The notes below the pieces were generated by a model, which ran no database searches, had not been told where the DNA came from, and saw only the letters and a program-made list of their open reading frames with translations. A stretch of DNA of 64,000 nucleotides from Stramonita haemastoma (Eukaryota > Mollusca > Gastropoda > Neogastropoda > Muricidae), in the NCBI GenBank assembly GCA_030674155.1, contig CM060335.1, positions 39,638,817-39,702,816 on the forward strand, given 5' to 3'. Position numbers and translations under genes: made by a program. Each line of letters starts with the position of its first letter. Positions within the stretch are counted from its first letter, which is position 1. This document shows positions 53,350 through 64,000 of this stretch, one piece after another.

Positions 53350-53645
53350 TAGCCACCGCTGTAGCCTAGTGGTTAGGGCATTGGACTCGTAATCTCAAGG
53401 TTGCGGGTTCGATCCCAGCTTTCGGCTATGGCGTTGTGCCCTTGGAAAAGGCACTTTACGGCTATTTTCTCACCCCACCCAGGTGTAAAAGGGGTACCAA
53501 CCTTGTGTTGGGGGTTAACCCTGCGATAGACTGGCGTCCTATCCAGGGGGGAGTCTATGACTCTCAGTCGCTTAACGCCACAGAAACCGGGATAAGCACC
53601 GGCCTGATGAGCCTTAGGCTCGGGACAGACTTTAACTTTTTTTTA
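53350..53645 (+). mobile_element. S1 SINE, upstream of NALCN exon 9
   Basis: An 11-bp duplication ACTGTGCAGAA flanks it (53,339-53,349 and 53,646-53,656). The left copy is only 23 bp from the exon 9 acceptor border. The body is close to the family consensus. Confidence 0.88.
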
Positions 53646-53654
53646 ACTGTGCAG

Positions 53655-53655
53655 A

Positions 53656-53730
<75 letters not shown>
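53655..53730. repeat. (TG)n microsatellite
   Basis: About 75 bp directly after the target-site duplication of the S1 SINE near exon 9. Confidence 0.95.
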
Positions 53731-53733
<3 letters not shown>

Positions 53734-53997
53734 TTGAGTGTATGCGTGACTTTTGAGTGCATTTTTGTTTGTTTTTTGGGGGGTGGGTTGTTTGGTGTTT
53801 TTTTCTTCTTGTTTTTAACTATAGGTTATTTTATATTTTAAGGCTGTTGAAATCATGTTAGTAAATAATTTTGGAGTTTTTTTTTCCCCTTAGATAGATG
53901 GCTTGATAAAAAAAAAAAATCAATGCTTATTCAAGGTACCATCTGAAAATAAAAACTTGACTTTGACACATACATGCACATGCACGCACGCATGCAC

Positions 53998-54200
<203 letters not shown>

Positions 54201-54204
54201 TGAC

Positions 54205-54279
54205 CTCTACCAGGAAGAGGAGGGTGAAGGAGGTGGAGAAACCAGCAAGAATGGTGGTTTTGTCCCCCGAATCTTTCCA
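54205..54279 (-). CDS. NALCN: NALCN exon 8: domain IV S1-S2 loop and S2
   Basis: It has 25 codons (residues 221-245), WKDSGDKTTILAGFSTSFTL then LFLVE. It supplies the short extracellular S1-S2 loop (KWDVEDPVT in vertebrates) and most of S2, ending at the glutamate that precedes exon 9. The acceptor is TTGACAG and the donor is GAG|GTCAGT. The intron downstream is a CA/GT microsatellite of about 200 bp starting six bases after the donor. Confidence 0.9.
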
Positions 54280-54359
54280 CTGTCAACACAGAAAATGGAT
54301 CAGGGTCTTTACTCCACATCATCACATTGCTTCTTTCTTTTGGCAAGCTCATGTTACAA

Positions 54360-55030
54360 TTTGTACCCTACAGGCTAGACGTTACACCCTACAAGCTCAT
54401 GTTAGAAGTTGTACCATACAAGCCCATGTTACAAATTGTAGCCTACAAGCTAGAAGTTGTACGATACAAGCAAGAATTTGTACCATTCAAGCAAGAAGTT
54501 GTCTGATACAAGCTACAAGTTGTCCCCTACAAGCTACAAGTTGTACCCTACAAGCTAGATGTTGCACCGTACAAGCTGAAGTTGTACCCTACAAGCTAGA
54601 AGTTGTACCCTACAAGCTAGAAGTTGTACCCTACAAGCTAGAAGTTGTACCCTACAAGCTAGAAGTTGTACCCTACAAGCTAGAAGTTGTACCCTACAAG
54701 ACAAGCTAGAAGTTGTACCCTACAAGCTCATGTTAGAAGTTGTACCCTACAAGCTACAAGTTGTACCCTACAAGCTACAAGTTGTACCCTACAAGCTACA
54801 AGTTGTACCCTACAAGCTACAAGTTGTACCCTACAAGCTAGAAGTTGTACCCTACAAGCTAGATGTTGTACCCTACAAGCTAGATGTTGTACCCTACAAG
54901 CTAGAAGTTGTACCCTACAAGCTAGATGTTGTATCATACAAGCTAGAAGTTGTACCCTACAAGCTAGATGTTGTACCCTACAAGCTAGAAGTTGTACCCT
55001 ACAAGCTAGAAGTTGTACCCTACAAGCTAC
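54360..55030. repeat. 21-bp minisatellite near the exon 8 acceptor
   Basis: About 32 copies of TACAAGCTAGAAGTTGTACC plus C, with GATGTTG and CAAGTTG variants in blocks. GTAC and TACAAG...TTGTA make each unit partly self-complementary. It ends in an S3 fragment. Confidence 0.9.
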
Positions 55031-55095
55031 AAGTTGCTGCCCTCAATATGCTGGCCCTTTGAGAAACTGAGGTCTCTGATGCCTCACTTCCCTAC
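55028..55095 (+). mobile_element. S3 SINE fragment
   Basis: GCTGCCCTCAATATGCTGGC, GAGGTCTCTGATGCCTCACT and TCCCTACAAAAT are a short internal piece fused to the end of the 21-bp array. Confidence 0.6.
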
Positions 55096-55369
55096 AAAAT
55101 AGCAATGTAACTATTTAACTTTCAGAAGTTAATGGTGAGCAAGAACTCTTGCATTATACACAAAAATCTCACCACTGGTGAACCTCCAAGCTCTAACTGA
55201 GGAACATTAAACACAGCTGTCAGTTTCCCCCACTTTCAGCACCTCTCAGCTGCTAATCAATCCAACCCATCCCAGCCCAGCTGGTGCTATTTATAGCAGG
55301 AACTGACCACAGTTGGACTAGGTAAAAGGGAAGGGCGCGCTAAATATAGTACCCTTTACTGAGTGGTGT

Positions 55370-55616
55370 TGCATTTGTATTTGTACCACTTTATGTCACA
55401 GCAGATTTCTCTGTGTAAAATTCGGGCTGCTCTCCTCGGGAGAGTGCGTCGCCACAAGTGCAGCGCCTACCCATTTTTCTTTTCTTTTTCCTGTATGCAA
55501 CTGTATTTGTTTCCCTATCAGAGTGGCTTTTTTCTTCAGAATTTTGCCAGGGTCAACCCCCTTGTTGCCGTCGATTCTTATTACGTGCGCTAAATATGAT
55601 GTGTAACACACGGACG

Positions 55617-55647
<31 letters not shown>

Positions 55648-55650
55648 TTG
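55370..55650 (-). mobile_element. S4 SINE, 5' truncated
   Basis: Reverse orientation: the ACCACTTTATGTCACAGCAG end, then CTCCTCGGGAGAGTGCGTCG, TCAACCCCCTTGTTGCCGTC and TCATCCGAAAGACTT. Head missing. Confidence 0.75.
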
Positions 55651-55742
55651 ACTTGTGCACTGTGTAAATGAAAAAACCCCAAAGCAAAACAAAAGAGAGA
55701 GAAAGAGGGAGTGTGAATTCTCCAGCAGCCTTACAGGCACAG

Positions 55743-56031
55743 CCGCCACTGTAGTCAAGTGGCTAGAGCATTGGACTCGTAATCTAAAGGTTGCGGGTTC
55801 GATCCCAGCTTTCGGCTATGGCGTTGTGCCCTTGGAAAAGGCACTTTACGGCTGTTTTGTCACCCCACCCAGGTGTAAAAGGGGTACCAACCTTGTGTTG
55901 GGGGTTAACCCTGCGATAGACTGGCGTCCTATCCAGGGGGGAGTCTATGACTCTCAGTCGCTTAACGCCACAGAAACCGGGATAAGCACCGGCCTGATGA
56001 GCCTTAGGCTCGGGACAGACTTTAACTTAAA
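55743..56031 (+). mobile_element. S1 SINE inserted at the NALCN exon 7 donor
   Basis: The 13-bp duplication CTTACAGGCACAG flanks it (55,730-55,742 and 56,032-56,044). The right copy overlaps the last eight coding bases of exon 7 and the start of its GTAAG donor. It is in antisense orientation to NALCN. Confidence 0.9.
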
Positions 56032-56036
56032 CTTAC

Positions 56037-56143
56037 AGGCACAGACAGCATGAGGCAGTTGGCGATGACCAGGGAGACGATGAAACGCTTGAAGTACAGG
56101 TGCTGAGTGATGTCGTACATCAGCGCACGGAAAGCGCTCCGTT
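56037..56143 (-). CDS. NALCN: NALCN exon 7: end of III-IV linker and domain IV S1
   Basis: It completes a split codon and reads ERSAFRALMYDITQHLYFKR then FIVSLVIANCLMLSVP (residues 185-220). FRALMYDITQH matches the family's FRAKMYDITQH, and the remainder is the S1 helix of domain IV. The acceptor is TTTTCAG. The donor CCT|GTAAGT abuts an S1 SINE whose 13-bp target-site duplication spans this exon-intron border, so an identical exon end plus donor also exists at 55,730-55,742. Confidence 0.93.
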
Positions 56144-56149
56144 CTGAAA

Positions 56150-56737
<588 letters not shown>

Positions 56738-56840
56738 TCACCACACCACCTCACTCTATGGATGCACTATGCACTGACAGATGACCTTCCTGGTAGATAG
56801 GATAGGCTATAGAGGCCAGAACACAAAAGATCAGCTGACT

Positions 56841-57157
56841 TTAACCCTCTTAGTCCCATATGGGGATTTGCCGGGATTGAATAATTGCCCCCCTTGAGTC
56901 CTGAACTGGGATTTGTCGGGAATTTCACACATTAGATTTCCATCACGCTGTGACCATCACCAATTGCTACCACATGTCAAAGCTCTATCAGGCTAGAGGT
57001 AGAAACCTTGCTGAGAGTCTGGAAGTACTTATAGCTGCTGGTATGTACTTAGAAGGAGGAAAAGGCAAGGGAGCATGTGTGCCTCACCTGATTTCGTGAT
57101 GGAATGCGAAATCTAGGGGCAGTTTGTGTTCAGAGACACTGAATGCAAGAGGGTTAA
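56841..57157. mobile_element. piggyBac-like MITE, copy 2 (inverted relative to copy 1)
   Basis: TTAA-CCCTCTTAGTCCC at the left and GAATGCAAGAGGG-TTAA at the right. The interior aligns along its whole length with the reverse complement of copy 1, for example TGCTCCCTTGCC/GCATGCTCCCTCGCC and AGCTCTATCAGGCTAGAGG. Confidence 0.72.
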
Positions 57158-57545
57158 TCTGGATGTTTAGAGTTGTAGACAAATGAACACTATCTATCTC
57201 AGGTTTTATCTGTTAGAGGTCGTAGTGTTGAGGATGGTTTCTGAGGCTGGTGAGACTGACGCCATCATAACAGTGGTTTGGAAGAACCAATATTTTCATT
57301 TAACAAGACAATTCAATTTGTTCTTGGCTTGAAAAAAAAAAATCAACAAAATACTTTCTAGCAGACACCTCTGCTTGTGTGGAAAGTGGGTGTATTTTTT
57401 TTTTTAAATTAAAAAAAAAAGTATTAACCACTGCAGAGTCAGGTAAGCCTTCAACAGAACTAATAATGAAGTTGTTGGGCATTCCCCATCTTAACACCCT
57501 TGGGAGTCGCCCAGAATATGCACGCTGCCTTACTCGTCACACCTA
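57158..57545. other. NALCN intron 5: nothing seen
   Basis: Non-repetitive with two T/A homopolymer patches at 57,394-57,420. Confidence 0.6.
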
Positions 57546-57900
57546 GGGGACAGGATAGCCCAGTGGTCAGAAAATTGCACTCGCAATTTGACGACCCATG
57601 TTTGATTCCTGTTCGAGGGGATTTTCCCCCTGGAGTTAACATCAGTGCTGACTCCACTCTCCCCAAAAGTCCTTCGGATGAGATTATAAACCAAGGCCCC
57701 ATGGGCAAACGAACGCAGAACATCTTGCGCACACGTTAAATCCTGTTTCATTTTTCGTAAGAGTAGGCCATTGTGTGCTGGAGGGAACAGATGACAAAAT
57801 TGACAAAACTGCATACACACGGGGACTGGATGTAAAAAAATGCATGAGTGCTTATTGCATTATCCTCCATATAAAAGAATAAATAAATAAATAAAATAAA
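57546..57900 (+). mobile_element. S2 SINE, full length
   Basis: Head GGGACAGGATAGCCCAGTGG, B-box region ATGTTTGATTCCTG, body and the TAAATAAATAAATAAAATAA tail. Located between NALCN exons 5 and 6. Confidence 0.85.
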
Positions 57901-58721
<821 letters not shown>

Positions 58722-58739
58722 TTATCATCTCAAACAGAG

Positions 58740-59110
58740 AAATTCATTCAATCATGTAGCCAATGAACAACAAAACCTCAATTCAAATACTTTATCATTT
58801 CAAACAGAGGTGGATGTAGACTGCTTCTGCCTGCCACACACAACAAACACAACAATGAACCTTCACACAAATACTTTATCCTCTCAATCAGAGAAATTCA
58901 TTCAATCATGTAGCCAATGAACAACGAAACCTCAATTCAAATTCAAATACTTTATCATCTCAAACAGAGAAATTCATTCAATCATGTAGCCAATGAACAA
59001 CGAAACCTCAATTCAAATACTTTATCATCTCAAACAGAGAAATTCATTCAATCATGTAGCCAATGAACAACAAAACCTCAATTCAAATACTTTATCATTT
59101 CAAACATAGA
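58740..59110 (-). repeat. Tandem copies of NALCN exon 5 fragments
   Basis: Four to five copies of a stretch with TCAATCATGTAGCCAATGAA (from the GYMIG-coding part of exon 5) joined to CAAATACTTTATCATCTCAAA. One copy of GGTGGATGTAGACTGCTTCT plus the acceptor and 40 bp of intron lies at about 58,808-58,880. Confidence 0.85.
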
Positions 59111-59400
59111 AATTCTTTCAGGCTATAAGCTAAGGATTACACATCTCAGGATGAAAGAGTGAATCATGTACATGTCATCACAGAATCAGTCCATTACTGA
59201 TCAAACTTTTATGTCTGCAACAAAAATAAATCAACATTATTGGAATACGGTTTGTTTACAAAAAATGTCTGGACTTGTAATACGGTATCTATCTTGGCCA
59301 GAATGCTTGGGCAGAGATGTGTGATTAACAAGGTATTATTGTCCTCTATGTTTACGATACCTCGTTTTGTCAGTTTCAATCGTTCGTCTTTGGAAACTCT
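59111..59400. other. NALCN intron 4: nothing seen
   Basis: Unique-looking text. I searched here for a lysine-type alternative of exon 4 and found none. Confidence 0.6.
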
Positions 59401-59505
59401 GAGCTATATTTGTAAACCACTTTAAGTCACGGAAGATTTATCTGCCTGAAATTCCGGCTGCTCTCCCTGGGGAGAGCACATTGAGTGCGCAAGAGCTGTT
59501 TGTTT
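59400..59505 (-). mobile_element. S4 SINE 3' fragment
   Basis: ACCACTTTAAGTCACGGAAG and GCTGCTCTCCCTGGGGAGAG are the conserved 3' end of S4. Confidence 0.65.
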
Positions 59506-59527
59506 CCTCCCCTTCTTCTTCTGATGA

Positions 59528-59821
59528 GCCGCCGCTGTAGCCTAGTGGTTAGGGCGTCGGACTCGTAATCTCAAGGTTGCGGGTTCGATCCCAGCTTTCG
59601 ACTATGGCGTTGTGCCCTTGGAAAAGGCACTTTACGGCTATTTTCTCACCCCACCCAGGTGTAAAAGGGGTACCAACCTTGTGTTGGGGGTTAACCCTGC
59701 GAAAGACTGGCGTCCTATCCAGGGGGGAGTCTATGACTCTCAGTCGCTTAATGCCACAGAATCCGGGATAAGCACCGGCTTGATGAGCCTTAGGCTTGGG
59801 ACAGACTTTAACTTTAACTTA
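59528..59821 (+). mobile_element. S1 SINE, between NALCN exons 4 and 5
   Basis: Full-length copy from GCCGCCGCTGTAGCCTAGTG to the TTTAACTTTAACTTAA tail, ending about 40 bp from the exon 4 donor. A partial S4 element lies just upstream. Confidence 0.85.
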
Positions 59822-59839
59822 ACTGTATACAGCACTCTA

Positions 59840-60013
<174 letters not shown>

Positions 60014-60094
60014 TCAAAGGACACTGGAAAGGTGGAAAGGGGGAGGAAAAGGGAACGGAAAGAGGGGGTGGGTGGAAGGGGGGAGAGGGAGGGA

Positions 60095-60096
60095 GA

Positions 60097-60182
<86 letters not shown>

Positions 60183-60330
60183 CAGACACAACCCTCCACA
60201 CACACACACACACACATACTCACACACACACACACACACACACACAACCACACACACACACACACACACCTCACACACACACACACACACACCACACACA
60301 ACACTACCACAACACACACTTCAGAGGAAA
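60095..60330. repeat. (GA)n and (CA)n block between exons 3 and 4
   Basis: About 85 bp of GA followed by about 130 bp of CA with ACCACAC interruptions. Fills almost the whole intron. Confidence 0.95.
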
Positions 60331-60353
60331 GGTTCACAGACGAAGAAGCTTAC

Positions 60354-60451
60354 CAGACCTGGCACCAGAAGCCAGGAATTTCCGAATCGTCCTCGGTCAG
60401 CATCATCTTGGAAATGAGGACTCTGCTGTAGAACATCCCCTTGCAGCCCAC
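60354..60451 (-). CDS. NALCN: NALCN exon 3: domain III extracellular turret
   Basis: It encodes residues 48-79 plus two bases of a split tryptophan codon. The reading is GCKGMFYSRVLISKMMLTED then DSEIPGFWCQVW. It is the extracellular S5-pore loop, with two cysteines that could form disulphides, and is the least conserved pore segment of the family. It aligns with the vertebrate loop through CxGxF and PGFW.. before WANPRNF. The donor is TG|GTAAGC and the acceptor is CCAACAG. A full-length S2 SINE begins about 50 bp upstream of the acceptor. Confidence 0.9.
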
Positions 60452-60497
60452 CTGTTGGCACAAAGCACTCAGGTCCTCACCTGTCCCTCCCTCGGGA

Positions 60498-60850
60498 TAA
60501 CACCTAGTGGTCAGAACATTGTGCTTGCAATTTGACGACCCGAGTTCGGTTCCTGTTCGAAGGGATTTTTTTTCCACTGGAGTTAACGTCAGTGCCGACT
60601 CCACTCTCCCTGAAAGTCTTTCGGATGAGACTATGAATCGAGGCCCTGTGTGCGAACGCACGCAGAACATCTTGCGCACACATTAAAATCCTGTTCCGCT
60701 TTTTAGTAAGAGTTGAACATTGTGTGCCGGTGGGAACACATGACAAGATTGACAAAACTGCTAACACACGGGGACTGGATGTAAAAAAGCACACGAGTGC
60801 TTACTCCATTATCCTTGATATAAAAGAATAAATAAATAAATAAATTGATA
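60498..60850 (+). mobile_element. S2 SINE, nearly full length
   Basis: The head lacks its first bases (starts CACCTAGTGGTCAGAACATT). The body carries CGAGTTCGGTTCCTG and the tail is AATAAATAAATAAATAAATT. It lies about 50 bp upstream of the exon 3 acceptor. Confidence 0.85.
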
Positions 60851-60944
60851 AAATAAACAACAGACCCGAAGACAGCCATCCATTTTCTAGACATTTTTTC
60901 CCGCCTACAGAACAAAGATGCCTCCATTTTTTTTGTCCATCACT

Positions 60945-61107
60945 GAGGTACCTGCCCTCTTTAGGGTCAGGGAAGGTAAAGCAGGGAGGGAGAGGAGATG
61001 GGCGCCACCCTCAACATGCTGGCCCTTAGAGAAGCTGAGGTCTCTGACGCCTCGCTCCCCTAAGACCACACAGGTTATGGGACACCTTTACCATTACCTT
61101 ACTGAAG
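60945..61107 (+). mobile_element. S3 SINE, 5' truncated
   Basis: It starts at GGTACCTGCCCTCTTTAGGG and runs to GGGACACCTTTACCATTACC. The 5S-like part is missing. Confidence 0.75.
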
Positions 61108-61139
61108 TAGCCCAATTCCCGCTTTGGAGATGATGTCTA

Positions 61140-61765
61140 AACACAAGTGTGCATGCTTTAAAAAATTTTTTTTTTTTTTTAATTTACAATTTTGTGATCC
61201 TTTCCTACCGGCCTACTCTTCCAAAAAGGCAGAGCAAGTTTTGATGTGTGCACAAGATGCTTTGCATGAGCTCACACACAGGACCTTGGTTTAAAAGTCT
61301 CATCTGAAAAAGGGATAGCTCAGTGGTCAGAGCGCTCCCTTTCCCCACAGCCAAAGTTAAGCAGCGTTGAGCGTGGTTACCAGTTGGATGGGTGACCGTT
61401 TGTGCGCCTTGGCTTCAGTACAGTCCCCAAGTTTACCCAGCTGTAAATGGGTACCTGCCCACTTTAGGGTCAGGGAAGGTAAAGCAGCCAGGGAGAGGAG
61501 ATGGGCGCCGCCCTCAATATGCTGGCCCCTAGAGAAGCTGAGGTCTCTGATGCCTCGCTCCCCTACGACCCGCACAGGTTATGGGACACCTTTACCTTTA
61601 CTGAAGAAGGAGTTTCAGAGGAGTGAAGTCAGAACTGATGTTAATTGCACAGACAAAAAAAAAAATTCCTTCCAACAGGTGCCTAGGTGGTGGACGATTC
61701 AAACCCAGGCCATCGGAACACTAACTCAAAGCTCTAACCACTAGGTTTTCCTACCCCCTGCCTTT
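61140..61765 (-). mobile_element. S2-like SINE split by an S3 SINE
   Basis: The 3' half (CCTACTCTTCCAAAAAGGCA) lies at 61,140-61,310. The 5' half with head (reverse of TGGTTAGAGCTTTGAGTTAG) lies at 61,606-61,765. The gap is exactly filled by an S3 copy with similar flanks CTGAAAAAGG and CTGAAGAAGG. Confidence 0.65.
61312..61606 (+). mobile_element. S3 chimeric tRNA/5S SINE, full length
   Basis: The head GGGATAGCTCAGTGGTCAGA fits a tRNA A box. It is followed by AAGTTAAGCAGCGTTGAGC and GGTTACCAGTTGGATGGGTGACC, which closely match the internal promoter region of eukaryotic 5S rRNA. The body has GGGTCAGGGAAGGTAAAGCA and the tail TTTACCTTTACTG. It is inserted into an S2-like element. Confidence 0.8.
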
Positions 61766-61995
61766 TTTTTGTTTGTTTTGTTTGGTTTCTTAACATCTAC
61801 ATGACTTCAAGCTCATCAGAACCAAGATGGATTCGCTGGCAATATGATGAACAAGCAAAAGAAATGAACAAACAATTCTTGCATTTGCCCTTCAGGGACG
61901 ATTAAATGTTTTTGACTTGACTTGACTTGAAACGTACAAAAACCCCAAACTGATGATGGATTCAGTGTAAACAGACTGGGACAGGGAACCCTTAC

Positions 61996-62100
61996 CTTCC
62001 CGTCGATCTTAGGGTCGTTACACCTGGCCAGTTTTCCTCCCAGTAGGTGCACACCACAGATGGCAAAGGTGAACATCAACACAATCAGCAACACTGATAC
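61996..62100 (-). CDS. NALCN: NALCN exon 2: domain III S5
   Basis: The exon has 35 codons (residues 13-47). It starts VSVLLIVLMFTFAICGVHL, a hydrophobic S5 helix, and continues GGKLARCNDPKIDGK, the start of the extracellular turret with the family's conserved CNDP. The acceptor is a GT-rich tract ending in GCAG, the donor is AAG|GTAAGG, and both ends are phase 0. The first 36 coding bases plus the acceptor have been tandemly copied upstream (62,101-62,520). Those copies stay in frame with the exon, so several acceptors compete on paper. The copy joined to GGKLARCNDP is taken as the genuine exon. Confidence 0.93.
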
Positions 62101-62520
62101 CTGCACACACACAAAGGTAAACATCAACACAATCAGCAACACTGATACTTGCACACACACAAAGGTGAACATCAACACATTCAGCAACACTGATTCCTGC
62201 ACACACACAAAGGTGAACATCAACACATTCAGCAACACTGATACCTGCACACATACACACACAAAGGTGAACATCAACACAATCAGCAACACTGATACCT
62301 GCAAACACACAAAGGTGAACATCAACACATTCAGCAACACTGATACCTGCACACATACACAAAGGTGAACATCAACACAATCAGCAACACTGATACCTGC
62401 ACACACACACAAAGGTGAACATCAACACAATCAGCAACACTGATACCTGCACACACACACAAAGGTGAACATCAACACAATCAGCAACACTGATACCTGC
62501 ACACAACACAAAGGTGAACA
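62101..62520 (-). repeat. Tandem copies of exon 2 acceptor and S5-coding start
   Basis: Eight or nine copies of a unit of about 48 bp. Each holds a CA/GT acceptor-like tract and the first 36 coding bases of NALCN exon 2. Most 48-bp units stay in frame: on the sense strand six successive copies read VSVLL(I/N)VLMFTFVCVQ before merging with the true exon. Confidence 0.9.
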
Positions 62521-63640
62521 TCAACACAATCTTATTCTTTATTCACTTAGTCTCAGTTGTCTTGTAACTTTATGTCTGCAGTTCTTATTCTTAGTTCATT
62601 TATGTCTGCAGTTCTTATTCTTTATTCACTTAGTCTCAGTTGTCTTGTAACTTTATGTCTGCAGTTCTATTCTTAGTTCATTTATGTCTGCAGTTCTTAT
62701 TCTTTATTCACTTAGTCTCAGTTGTCTTGTAACTTTATGTCTGCAGTTCTTATTCTTAGTTCATTTATGTCTGCAGTTCTTATTCTTTATTCACTTAGTC
62801 TCATTGTCTTGTAACTTTATGTCTGCAGTTCTTATTCTTAGTTCATTTATGTCTGCAGTTCTTATTCTTTATTCACTTAGTCTCAGTTGTCTTGTATCTT
62901 TATGTATGCAGTTCTTATTCTTTATTCATTTATGTCTGCAGTTCTTATTCTTTATTCATTTATGTCTGCAGTTCTATTCTTTATTCATTTATGTCTGCAG
63001 TTCTTTTTTTTCCTTTTATGTCCGCAGTTCTTATTCTTTATTCATTTATGTCTGCAGTTCTTATTCTTTGTTCATTTATGTCTGCAGTTCTTATTTTTTA
63101 TTGATTTATGTCTGCAGTTCTTATTTTTATTGATTTATGTCTGCAGTTCTTATTCTTTATTCATTTATGTCTGCAGTTCTTTTTTTTCTTTCCATTTATG
63201 TCTGCAGTTCTTATTCTTTATTCATTTATGTCTGCAGTTCTTTTTTTTTATTATTATTATTTTTTTTATTGATTTATGTCTGCAGTTCTTTTTTTTTTTT
63301 TTTTTTTTTTAATTCATTTATGTCTGCAGTTCTTATTCTTTATTCATTTATGTCTGCAGTTCTCTTCTTTTTTTTATTTTTATTCATTTATGTCTGCAGT
63401 TCTTATTCTTTATTCATTTATGTCTGCAGTTCTTATTTTTATTCATTTATGTCTGCAGTTCTTATTCTTTATTCATTTATGTCTGCAGTTCGTATTTTTT
63501 ATTCATTTATGTCTGCAGTTCTTATTCTTTGTTCACTGAGTCTCGGTTGTCTTGTATCTTTATGTCTGCAGTTCTTATTCTTTATTCACTACGTCTCGGT
63601 TGTCTTGTATGTATCTTTTTGTCTGCAAGAGTTATTCTGG
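62520..63640. repeat. About 30-bp array in NALCN intron 1
   Basis: About 35 copies of TTATGTCTGCAGTTCTTATT followed by CTTTATTCAT, with poly-T variants in the middle and CACTTAGTCTCAGTTGTCTTG variants at both ends. On the sense strand of NALCN most copies contain AATAAA. Confidence 0.9.
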
Positions 63641-63759
63641 TTCTAGTTAATACTTTCATGTATACATGTGCTTTTAACCTCTCCTGGAAAAAGAGGACCC
63701 CCCCACCCCCCATTGAAAAAACCAAGAAAAGAAAATCAGACAGAGGAGCACAATGAGCA

Positions 63760-63792
63760 TGTGCACACACGCACGCACGCACGCAGCACGCA

Positions 63793-63832
<40 letters not shown>

Positions 63833-63870
63833 ACACACACACACACACACAACACACACACACACAGAGC
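63760..63870. repeat. (CA)n microsatellite in intron 1
   Basis: CA repeats preceded by ACGCACGCACGCACG; about 95 bp from the exon 1 donor. Confidence 0.95.
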
Positions 63871-63963
63871 TACTACACAAGTTCGTCCAGACTTTAGACT
63901 TGCAAACCAGTCGCGCCCTGCACTGTATACTTTCAACACAAAGCTGACCCTAACTGTACCCAC

Positions 63964-64000
63964 CAGAAGAATTTCCTTGAAGCCTCTGACCAGCTCGTAG
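63964..64000 (-). CDS. NALCN: NALCN exon 1 of window: domain III S4-S5 linker (partial)
   Basis: The window edge cuts this exon at its 5' side. After one leftover base it reads YELVRGFKEILL (residues 1-12 of the fragment), matching the cytoplasmic S4-S5 linker of domain III that couples the voltage-sensor-like module to the pore. The donor is CTG|GTGGGT. The exon ends in phase 0 and joins exon 2. The intron that follows is almost entirely two tandem arrays. Confidence 0.85.

Noticed and set aside
61345..61395. 5S rRNA gene
   Set aside because: Only the internal-promoter part is similar, it follows a tRNA-like head, and several dispersed copies share a non-5S body.

Overview
The window looks like nuclear DNA of a mollusc, most likely a marine gastropod: small exons separated by long introns full of minisatellites and CA/GT microsatellites, several tRNA-derived SINE families, and one clearly recognisable animal ion-channel gene. 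The organism is inferred from repeat style and from the invertebrate-like channel sequence; no species marker was read directly.

Right half (about 29-64 kb, minus strand): the 3' part of NALCN, the sodium leak channel. Nineteen coding exons run from the domain III S4-S5 linker (cut by the window edge at 64,000) through the domain III pore and S6, the III-IV linker, all of domain IV, and the cytoplasmic tail to a TGA at 32,427-32,429. Joined in phase they give about 736 residues. Domain III carries glutamate where vertebrate NALCN has the lysine of its EEKE filter, and domain IV keeps its glutamate. Exons 15 and 16 each lack one base, which breaks the frame; every other junction is in phase. 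Several tandem repeats in the introns are copies of exon edges (exons 2, 5 and 16), and a SINE landed across the exon 7 splice donor and duplicated it.

Left half (1 to about 27.6 kb, described on the plus strand): no ordinary gene. It is a hierarchical tandem array with a unit of about 6.5 kb: partial unit 0 at 1-4,800, unit 1 at 4,800-11,265, unit 2 at 11,265-17,940, partial unit 3 from 17,940, then diverged remnants to about 27.6 kb. Each unit is an ordered series of modules, including short-period arrays built around AGGACTTC, purine-rich arrays, and a 75-bp open-frame repeat. At least twelve modules carry a short decayed reverse transcriptase fragment, with a motif B-like QG.VL and a motif C-like (Y/F)xDDTA at the spacing expected for a non-LTR retrotransposon palm. 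This reverse-transcriptase-seeded macrosatellite is the best candidate for something undescribed.

Mobile elements: at least six SINE-like families, here called S1-S6. S3 appears to be a tRNA/5S rRNA chimera. Two copies of a piggyBac-like TTAA-flanked MITE are also present. One S1 insertion is shared by two macrosatellite copies and absent from a third, so it orders the duplications. The stretch from 28.5 to 31.7 kb is mostly low-repeat AT-rich sequence and probably includes the NALCN 3' UTR.
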